From NCBI GenBank assembly GCA_037953625.1, contig CM075651.1:142132501-142196500 (forward strand): a stretch of 64,000 nucleotides of DNA, in the 5' to 3' direction. Source of the DNA: Crotalaria pallida (taxonomy: Eukaryota; Streptophyta; Magnoliopsida; Fabales; Fabaceae). Each line of letters starts with the position of its first letter. The stretch's first letter is position 1. Position numbers and translations under genes: made by a program. Shown here piece after piece: positions 57,141 through 64,000 of this stretch. The notes beneath the pieces were generated by a model. The model did not search any database, was not told the origin of the DNA, and saw only the letters and a program-made list of their open reading frames with translations.

Positions 57141-58160
57141 AAAAAAAAAAATCGAAATTTTTCCCACTGCCTTGAAAAAAAAAGGCTCCAAGTGCTCCCT
57201 CTTTCTTCGACCGAAAAAGAAAAAATGAAAAGGCTCACTCTTCCTTGACACAACACAGGTGCGATACCTCTTCCTCTCTATCTGACTTACTCTTTCCCTC
57301 AGCCTCCCTACCTCCTCTTCCGCCGCCTCCGCCTGCATCACCAGCCTCTTCTCCTCCGCCTGCCACCTGTTCCTGTGAGACGCGAAGATCTCTGCCACTC
57401 TTGCATTCGCCTTGCAGTCCTCTTGCCTTCGGTACTTCATCTCCCCCTCTCTTAGTAATCGAATTTTCTCTGTTAGTAATCGAATTTTTGTTCTCACTCA
57501 CTCTCTCCCTCTTTGTTGTTCGATACTTTCTTCTCACTCACTCGAAAATTTCGGGTTTAGAACACCCCAAATCGATTTTCTTCTATTTCCTTCTTCACTG
57601 TAATCTCAGTCCCTCTATGTTTAGCTAATTGGTGCCCTAATTTCTATTATCTAATTGGTGCCCTAATCTCAGTCCCTCTTTTTCATTTTTGTTTATCTCT
57701 GTTGCTGAACAATAGTTGATCTGTGATTGTATATTGCTGAAAATAGTTGATCTAATCTGTAATTTTTTTTTGGTGAATGAGTTTTTTATTTTTCTAGAAT
57801 CACTAAACACTAAATGTTAAATCCTTAATTTGTTCGCTCTTTTGTTCCACTGTTGCACATGTATCTTCGATGTTACAGATTGCTTCATGAATATTTCTTT
57901 AAATAGAGGAATTTACTTCATTTTGAAAACAAATATTTCTTTGACAGATAACTGGATGAAGCTAGCATAAGGAGTTAAGCTAGATGGTCCCTGTTCTCCT
58001 TGTACCTTATTTTGCCTGATTATCTTTAATTAATGTTTTTCTTTTTAGTTATTGCAATTTCTCTGATTTTCCCTTTATATATTTGAGTTTTAATTTATGA
58101 TTCATTACACAGATCAGCTTCTCGGCATAGATTTTTATTGAAAAATAGTAAAGAATTAAT
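57141..58160 (+). other. CACTA 5' part, leader-like, no product recognised
   Basis: Pyrimidine-rich stretch with overlapping chance frames in both directions (57240-57600), then AT-rich intron-like DNA. It could be the 5' exon and first intron of the transposon gene, but no conserved protein was seen. Confidence 0.35.
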
Positions 58161-58162
58161 AA

Positions 58163-58741
58163 TCAATACAGTATCACTAGTTCACTACTATTTCCAGCAC
58201 AAAATTTAAAGGACCATGGCATCAAGTATGATCTAAGCATGGCCTCACCTAATATCATAGTACTTAGAAGACAGAAGGCACCAGAGGCGGTGCAGGTTAC
58301 TGACCTTCCAAGCACAAATTGAGGGCTGCTAGTGTGCGACATCATCCAATATTTCATTAGTCTACATCTAAGTTTATTGACAATTTGATTCACTTCTTCC
58401 TCACCCTCAAGTTTGTTTGATCACTCTTTTATTGCCATCATGTACTTAAGCTCCAAATAATGCTTCATCTTTGGAAGAGTCAAAGCAGAAGATGTCATGG
58501 TCATCAATAAAATAAGCATAAGAAACATGATCACAACATGTTCTATCCAAAACACATAGATAACACCAGTAACAAATTGGATGCTAATATTCACAATCAT
58601 AGTAACTACTAATATCCTCATGGCCATAACATTCATCATGATTTCTTTGTTCTCAGTGACACCAAGAGAAGGCATAGAGTTACCTATGATTATGCATATC
58701 AAGGCACTGCTACTAAGCTTTGCTAGCTGATCATGGCTCAA
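58163..58741 (-). pseudogene. Captured multi-pass membrane protein fragment
   Basis: The minus strand reads MSHDQLAKLSSSALICIIIG, then hydrophobic helices (about IMMNVMAMRILVVTMIVNI and HVVIMFLMLILLMTMTSSA), TLPKMKHYLELKY, one in-frame TGA (58418-58420), and in the same frame LMKYWMMSHTSSPQFVLGRS, VTCTASGAFCLLSTMIL, EAMLRSYLMPWSFKFCAG. From memory this matches a legume family annotated only as transmembrane proteins, whose function is unknown. One stop over about 190 codons and no frameshift suggest recent capture. It lies head to head with the transposase exon at 58745. Confidence 0.7.
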
Positions 58742-58744
58742 CAG

Positions 58745-60571
58745 ACTGGCTCAAGAAGGAATGAATGTCCATAGTGGAGGGTCCATAGACGCTGATGAGC
58801 ATGCTAGGAGATTGGTGAGTGACTTAATTATGACTTTTGAAATATTGGTTAACTTTCACTTTATGTCAATTTATTGCACGTGGGAATGATATATCAAAAG
58901 TTTGATTAGAAAAATGTATAATTTATTACTTTGTAATGCTGTTAGAATAACGTCCTTATTTAATTTAAGTAGGTAAGATTACTGTCTTGAATTGATTCTA
59001 TATAGTATTTTTTTAGAGGGGGTTGTTAGTATTTAAAACTCTTTGACTATGTATGATATAAATCTTCTTAAAACTGAAAGACTACTTCTATATACACTTA
59101 TTACAGCTCTGTTGCAGCATTAATCTCTCAATCAATAGCTGCTTCATTCTGTAGGTTGTTACACGTATGTGCAGAAGAAATAGGGAAAAGAAAAAGAAAA
59201 AAAAAGCTAGGTTGTTACATGTACCAGCTCTGTTGCAGCATTTTTTTAGTTTATTTTTTTGAACTAAGGATTTTAATGTCATGCCCTCATCTTTCATGTT
59301 TTTGTTTCCTTTCATTTTTCTGCTTGTATTAGCTAGTGATCATTATCATTATCACTATAAGTATTTACTGCATTTGCTGATTTGTATTGTTTAAGAGGGT
59401 AGCCATACTTTTTATAACAAACATCTTTAGTGTGACGATTTTTAGAGCAATAGGTGCACATCTTAGGATTTCTACCCTGATAACCTTTACTTGAGGCTCC
59501 ATTTTTACTGCCTGATCTTCCTCTAGTATTATTTGTGTTCCTATTACTTGTGCTATTTGTATAGTTCTTTTCAGCAATATTAGCCAAATATTGATTATCA
59601 AATATCATAACTGCATAGATTTTGATTTTGTTTCTTGCCATGTTCAGTCTTTTGATCATTACTTTTGTTTGGGGCACTTGCTTTTGTAGAAAGAATCAAG
59701 AATCAAATATCATAAGCAGTGTAGTGATTTTGTTGGTTCCACTTCTAGCTTTAATTTTCTTTCTCTGCAATTGAAATGTATAGAAAAAAGTTTGAGAGGC
59801 CAATTGAGCTGCTATATATAATGTGATTTTGTTGCTGTGTTTCGGTTCATCTATATTGCGCATAATAATTGAGCTGCTATATATATTGCTATCTATATTT
59901 CTTTCTTTGTCTTGGTCAATGTCACATTAATGTGTATTATATTGTAAGATATCTCTCTATTATGGTTTGGTAATCTTTTCTCCTTTTTATTGTATTAGAA
60001 AGTTAAATTAGGTAGAGAATCAACGTATTATGAGATATATGAGCAACTTCATCGGCCGAAGGGGAAGCCAAATGAGTTTCTCACTAAGCACCAAGAAAAC
60101 ATTGGCGTATGTAAAAACTAACCTTTAAGTTATTTTGTTTATTTTGTTAACATGAAACTTGTTTAATTGAGTCAATCTTTTCAGGACACATATCGAAAAC
60201 GGGTTGCGGAATCCGAAAGTGGTGGCGATGGAAGCAGTAGCCTGGAATCTCAAAATAGTATCTACCTAGATGTTGTTGGAGGAAGAAATAAAAAAGGAAG
60301 AGTTTATGGGTTAGGATCAAAAGCCTCTAGTATTCTCCCATCTTCCTCCACTTCTTACGTGGAGGGAGTAACACAAGAAGAGGTGACTCAAATGAAATCT
60401 AAAATTGAGGACCTTTCTCTTGAGCTTCAACGAAAGAATGCTGAACAAGAAATGATGAAACAAAAGATGGAGCAATGGGAGCAAATGTTTCAGAAGATGA
60501 TGACTCTTCATAACTTGAAAGGATTGGAGGAAGATGACATTGATGAAGATCAAGTGGACAATGATAATTGA
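58745..60571 (+). CDS. CACTA transposase-associated gene, partial (TnpA/Transposase_24-like)
   Basis: Exon-like pieces: one ending at 58814 (AQEGMNVHSGGSIDADEHAR) before a GTGAGT donor; 59999-60106 (KVKLGRESTYYEIYEQLHRP then KGKPNEFLTKHQENIG) between AG and GTATGT; and 60185-60571 (DTYRKRVAESESGGDGSSS, later a Glu/Gln/Met-rich coiled-coil stretch EEVTQMKSKIEDLSLEL, acidic C terminus) after TTTCAG. The phases of the last two exons agree. This resembles the C-terminal part of plant Ptta/En/Spm-type proteins that bind subterminal repeats. The region between 58815 and 59998 lacks expected exons and contains foreign sequence, so the gene is probably defective or the first piece does not join directly. 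Confidence 0.6.
59333..59677 (-). pseudogene. Copia gag zinc-knuckle fragment in the CACTA element
   Basis: The minus strand reads QYLANIAEKNYTNSTSNRN, a Gly/Ser/Asn linker, then CTYCSKNRHTKDVCYKKYGY. The Cys and His spacing CX2CX4HX4C is the gag zinc knuckle, and the trailing YKKYGYP is typical of Copia gag. No LTR or pol surrounds it, so it is a fragment. It lies in the space where transposase exons would be expected. Confidence 0.7.
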
Positions 60572-60867
60572 TACTGATTGTTAGTTTATCTTTTAAAAAA
60601 TGACTTAAGTATGTAATTTATTTTTGAAGTATTTTGAACTAGCAATGTTTTGTTTTGGATTATACTTGGATATTTTTTGTATTTTGACTTCTTTTTTGGC
60701 TCATGATAATATATATATGTTTTATTTATGTTTTTGAATAGCTTTGTAAAAAGGTTAAAGTGTTAGATTATTGAAAAAAAGTAGGATTTAAAATTACACA
60801 GGTATCAAGAATATAGGGATTAAAAAAAATGGGATTTAAAAAATATGAGCAGTACCAGCTCCAGGAT

Positions 60868-61335
60868 TAGAGACGGATTTTCAGTTGTTAGAGACGAATG
60901 TTAATATGGAAATTAGAGACGAAATTTTAGTGGTTAGAGACGGATGATACTGTTAGGAATTAGAGACGGAATTATTTCCGTCCCTGTTTAGAGACGGAAA
61001 TTTAAGCATCAGAGACGGATGATCAATCGAGGACTCAGAGACGGAATAGTTATCTGTCTCAGATCAGAGACGGATTATTTTAGACTAGAGACGGAATGGT
61101 TCCGTCACTGTTAGAGACGGAATTCAATTTTTATTAGAGACCGAATCTAAATACTTTGGAGACGGAACTTTCCGTCTCTGATTAGAGACGGAATCAAGTT
61201 TCCGTCTCTGATTATTTTTGCGACGCCAATTTCAGGGACGGACACCGTTCTGTCTCTAATTCCGTCTCTAAAGCTGTTAGAGATGGAATTTTCATGTTTT
61301 AGAGACGGATTTTGTTCCGTCTCTAAATCGGACTT
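60868..61335. repeat. Right subterminal repeats of the CACTA element
   Basis: AGAGACGGAT, AGAGACGGAA and TTCCGTCTCTGATT recur in both orientations up to the right terminus, mirroring the left zone. Confidence 0.9.
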
Positions 61336-61565
61336 TTCTAGTAGTGTAGTGCATATAAACCAGAGAATCATTCTCATACATTTCAATGAAATCCATTTCA
61401 ACAGTCAATTTAATTCATTATAGCTTTAGCTTCCATATATCATACCTTGCCAATTTATTCCAAAATTTGGTACTAGTTATATTCTTGCATAAGATCACAA
61501 TCCATTTTTATCACATCCTCTTTGTGTTTTTATAAAGACTTTTAGAAAATTATTGCATGGGTTTC

Positions 61566-61830
61566 CATCATTGCGTACAGTCTCCTTCGGACAACGTCTT
61601 ACAGCAGCGCATCAAGTGCGTCTTACGCGGTCTATGCATACAGTCTCCTACGGACAACGTCTTACAAGACCTGGATTCCACAATCGGAAGGTGCATCCAT
61701 CATTGCGTACAGTCTCCTTCGGACAACGTCTTACAGCAGCGCATCAAGTGCGTCTTACGCGATCTATGCGTACAGTCTCCTACGGACAACGTCTTACGAG
61801 ATCTGGAGAGGCACAATCCAATTATATAAT
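61566..61830. repeat. 132-bp tandem duplication built of half-units
   Basis: CATCATTGCGTACAGTCTCC starts at 61566 region and again at 61698. Within each unit ACAGTCTCC and GGACAACGTCTTAC occur twice, giving starts at 61577, 61640, 61709 and 61772 (steps 63, 69, 63). It lies in Gypsy LTR copy 3. Confidence 0.85.
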
Positions 61831-61837
61831 TAATTAA

Positions 61838-62472
61838 TGTAGGGTCTGCCGACCTGATACGGATTTAAGCCTTTCAAAGGAGTCCTCTAAGGGCACTTCC
61901 CTCGGTTCACTTAACATGAACGTCCCTCGCTCGGACTCATGGACTCCGAGCATCCCCAAAGGACCAGGCTCGGATTTGATGGAACCGAGCCTCATCATCG
62001 GTCCTCAATCCATCAGGCTCGAGATTCTAGGCCGAGACATACCGTCGGCTAGCGGATAAGTTCAAACCCACCGAGGCTTCTTATCCATTCCGCAAATCTC
62101 TCCTGGATTCTCGCAACAGCCTAGACATGAGATCTTCAGCTGATCCTATCCATATTCTAAGAGGATAATCCTCCGATATTATCTCACAGAATCCTGGTTC
62201 AGCTCAACCCTGATACAGGGCCCAGACGGCCCATATCAGCCTCCTCCAAACCCTATAAATAGCTCACTACAACTAGGGTTTCAGGTACGTACTCTCATCC
62301 CTAAGTTGACACTTTGCACACACACGTTGACTAGGGAGAACCTGCTTTTCCCAACTGGAACTGCAGAAATACCATAAGTCACTCATTAACTCTTGATCCT
62401 CTCTAGGGCTCCTGATTCCATAGTCTTGAGCACTTAGAGGGTTAAGGACATATAGTGTTCCAGGACACCACA
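61838..62472 (+). mobile_element. 5' LTR of a Tat-type Gypsy retrotransposon
   Basis: Starts TGTAGGGTCTGCCGACC and ends GGACACCACA just before a primer-binding site; 635 bp. It holds inverted words around GCTCGG and CCGAGC (61929-61951 and 61967-61991) and a TATA box. The preceding bases ATTAA (61833-61837) would be the left TSD; the right end is outside the window. Confidence 0.85.
62254..62260 (+). promoter_or_regulatory. TATA box of the LTR promoter
   Basis: TATAAAT in the LTR, about 220 bp before its end; transcription would start near 62285-62290, dividing U3 from R. Confidence 0.65.
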
Positions 62473-62473
62473 T

Positions 62474-62491
62474 TGGCGCCGACTGTGGAGA
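62474..62491 (+). promoter_or_regulatory. Primer-binding site of the Tat-type element
   Basis: TGGCGCCGACTGTGGAGA, two bases after the LTR. TGGCGCCG-type sites occur in the Tat/Athila branch of plant Gypsy elements (from memory). The exact tRNA is not assigned. Confidence 0.7.
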
Positions 62492-62525
62492 ACGAATAAC
62501 CAGTATTCTCACTTCCACCGTACTC

Positions 62526-64000
62526 ATGGAAAACAACAACGATAACCAAGAACAAGGGGATCTCCGCCGTCGCCTTCGTGGGAGGCCACCTAAGAACGCA
62601 GGAAACGTTAGGGACAGAATCGTCCCAGGAAGACCTACTGGAGGCAGTCGGGGTAACACTCCACCGGTTCCTCCGGTGGATCAGACGGTCGTTCCCCCGG
62701 TTCCTCCAGTTCAGGGTGATGTTCCACTAGTTCCTCCGGTGGTTCAAGCCACTGTTCCTCCCCTCGTGGAAGGCGGTGGAAGGCGATCCAATCCCCGCAC
62801 TGTTCCGGATGGCCATGTTTCAGATTGGCACGATACTGCGGACTCTGGACCACATCGATCTCGGAGGGCCCCTGCTGGATCACGAACTGGTGAGGATCGG
62901 CGAGTTGAGCGTTCCGCTCGACATGAACACTCTTGTGCCGAGCGATCCAACAGAGAAGTCCCTCAATTTACCAGGGGTCGTTTTGGAACACTTCAAGGTA
63001 GTGAACGTTCCAAAACACAAGGTAGATCTTACATGACTACTTCGTCGGCCCGTAGGAGAGAGGAATCAATCATGGAGATCCTGAGGACTCAAACTTCTTT
63101 GATTGAAAAGCAGAATCAGGCTATCGCTGCTCTTCAGCAGCAAAGCATGGCAAGAATAGCTGAGCAAGGCCCTAACGTGGCTCTCGGCAACCCTAATAAC
63201 CTTCCTCCGCCCCCACCCCTTAATCCGGGATTAGTTCCTGGGCGTGTTACTGGGGAACCCCATCCTGGACATCCTTTCATAGCTGAGATAATGGCATTTC
63301 AAACCCCGCAGACTTATGTGGGTCATCAGAATATCCCTCGGTATAATGGGACGACTGATCCGATGGACCACATCGCGGCTTACGAATCCTCCATGATGTT
63401 TTATGGAGGAGGGGATTTCATGAAGTGCCGAGCATTCTCAATGACTCTGGGATCGGCACCTTTGAGATGGTTCAATTCCCTACCTGCCAACTCGATTCAC
63501 TCATGGGCCGAGCTGAGGACAGCATTTTTGAATCGATATACAGCCAGTATGTCACAACCCAAGTCGGACCATTCATTGGCTGGAGTCGCACAGAGACCTG
63601 ACGAGTCTCTTCGCGATTACCTAGCTCGGTATCAGCAAGAAGCTAGTGGCATATCAGGCCTGCAATCGGGAGTATCTGTCCTCTTACTCACTCAAGGATT
63701 GCGAGATGGTGATTTCAAGGATTGTCTGACCGGAGAACCACCGAGGGATATGGCCGAACTCAGGGAAAGATCTAGGAAATTTGTTAATTTGGAGGAATTC
63801 CATAGAATCAGCACCGCGGCTCGGGGTCTGGAACAACGCCCTCGTCAGAATGATTCCCGTCAAACTGATCATTTTCGAGAAAACAGGGGGAGGAAGGACA
63901 AGAGAGAAAGAGGAGAAAAACTGCCTCCAAAAGGCAAGTATGATGAATATACCCAGCTCACAGTCCCGAGGAGTCAAATCCTTCGCGAGACTATGCATAC
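62526..64000 (+). CDS. Gag polyprotein of a Tat-type Gypsy element, partial at window edge
   Basis: The frame is open from the ATG at 62526 to the end of the window (491 codons, no stop or shift). N-terminal part: Arg-rich (GDLRRRLRGRPPKNAG), then Pro/Val repeats (PPVPPV), then a helical Gln-rich stretch (IEKQNQAIAALQQQ) and PPPPPLNPG. The capsid-like retrotransposon gag core follows: IPRYNGTTDPMDHIAAYES, LRWFNSLPANSIHSWAEL (W at residue 327), FLNRYTASM, DESLRDYLARYQQE (L362), LLLTQGLRDGDFKD. A Lys/Arg-rich tail follows; no zinc knuckle or protease is reached. Gag would assemble the virus-like particle. The intact frame and intact LTR and primer site mark it as the youngest retrotransposon here. 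Start chosen as the first ATG after the primer site. Confidence 0.9.
   Translation, partial: MENNNDNQEQGDLRRRLRGRPPKNAGNVRDRIVPGRPTGGSRGNTPPVPPVDQTVVPPVPPVQGDVPLVPPVVQATVPPLVEGGGRRSNPRTVPDGHVSDWHDTADSGPHRSRRAPAGSRTGEDRRVERSARHEHSCAERSNREVPQFTRGRFGTLQGSERSKTQGRSYMTTSSARRREESIMEILRTQTSLIEKQNQAIAALQQQSMARIAEQGPNVALGNPNNLPPPPPLNPGLVPGRVTGEPHPGHPFIAEIMAFQTPQTYVGHQNIPRYNGTTDPMDHIAAYESSMMFYGGGDFMKCRAFSMTLGSAPLRWFNSLPANSIHSWAELRTAFLNRYTASMSQPKSDHSLAGVAQRPDESLRDYLARYQQEASGISGLQSGVSVLLLTQGLRDGDFKDCLTGEPPRDMAELRERSRKFVNLEEFHRISTAARGLEQRPRQNDSRQTDHFRENRGRKDKRERGEKLPPKGKYDEYTQLTVPRSQILRETMH

Larger units (their letters stand above)
56738..61346 (+). mobile_element. CACTA (En/Spm) transposon, 4.6 kb, complete ends
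   Basis: Perfect terminal inverted repeats, CACTACTAGAAAAGTCCGAT continuing ATTTAGAGACGG on both ends, with the 3-bp duplication TAG at 56735-56737 and 61347-61349. Subterminal zones carry dozens of AGAGACGGAA words. Inside are a transposase-related gene remnant, a captured membrane-protein fragment and a Copia gag scrap. A full TnpD-type transposase is absent, so movement would need help in trans. Ends and TSD are well preserved, suggesting a fairly recent insertion. Confidence 0.95.
56136..61837 (-). mobile_element. Gypsy-type LTR, copy 3, invaded by two elements
   Basis: Starts (plus strand) TGCAACACCTTTTAATT, the mirror of AAGGTGTTGCA; compare AAGGTGTTACA ending copy 1. GAGGGAGAGTAATCCTGCTC and AGCAGGTGAGTATTAC match the corresponding parts of copies 1 and 2. 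The LTR is split by the CACTA element (56738-61346) and cut off at 61837 by a Tat-type retrotransposon, beyond which it probably continues outside the window. Confidence 0.65.

Noticed and set aside
57138..57628. Coiled-coil-like protein at the CACTA left part
   Set aside because: Several overlapping frames on both strands over a pyrimidine-rich stretch, no conserved motif; most likely leader or untranslated sequence.
58421..58741. Possible functional antisense gene inside the CACTA element
   Set aside because: The frame has an in-frame stop, ends without the rest of the protein and lies within transposon ends; treated as a captured pseudogene.
62273..62883. Minus-strand frames over the Tat-type LTR and gag
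   Set aside because: They lie antisense to a 491-codon gag frame and to the LTR, with low-complexity Pro/Arg content; they are shadows.

Overview
The window looks like nuclear DNA from a dicot plant, most likely a legume of the Medicago/Trifolium/pea group. This placement is inferred from the NAC gene, AT-rich intergenic DNA, and the style of the SINEs, MITEs and LTRs; no search could be run. Only one host gene can be supported, and nearly everything else is transposable-element (TE) DNA, mostly old and nested.

Layout. Positions 1-3.9 kb hold an intact three-exon NST1-type NAC transcription factor gene on the minus strand, with a TATA box. Its targets would be secondary-wall genes. From 4-9 kb come Stowaway-like MITEs, a foldback element and a small hAT element with an imperfect 8-bp target-site duplication (TSD). 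From 9.3-15.8 kb lies a ruined Copia element (LTR, primer-binding site, broken gag) split by a CACTA-like insertion, then two further LTR-type sequences. From 15.8-31 kb are hAT, SINE, MULE and solo-LTR copies. At 33.6-34.5 kb a long-TIR element carries a broken piece of an ALIX/BRO1-domain gene. From 35-45 kb are SINEs, MITEs, a LINE fragment, a plastid 23S rRNA fragment and a 1.06-kb hAT element with a perfect 8-bp TSD.

From 45.2-51.7 kb is a full-length but dead L1-type LINE on the minus strand, with a 15-bp TSD, inserted in a Gypsy-type LTR. At 54.4 and 55.3 kb are two long hairpin elements in opposite orientation. From 56.1 kb to the end is a minus-strand Gypsy LTR invaded twice: by a 4.6-kb CACTA element (TSD TAG, transposase remains, captured membrane-protein fragment, Copia gag scrap) and by a Tat-type retrotransposon whose gag frame is open to the window edge.

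The most unusual signal is not a gene. At least four LTR-like repeats carry pairs of short palindromes about two helical turns apart (19-22 bp). The palindromic word differs between repeats (CTCGAG, ATCGAT, CGCCTAGGCG, AATCGGTT) and even between two copies of one LTR family, while the spacing stays the same. No bacterial-type systems, CRISPR arrays or intact tRNA genes were seen.
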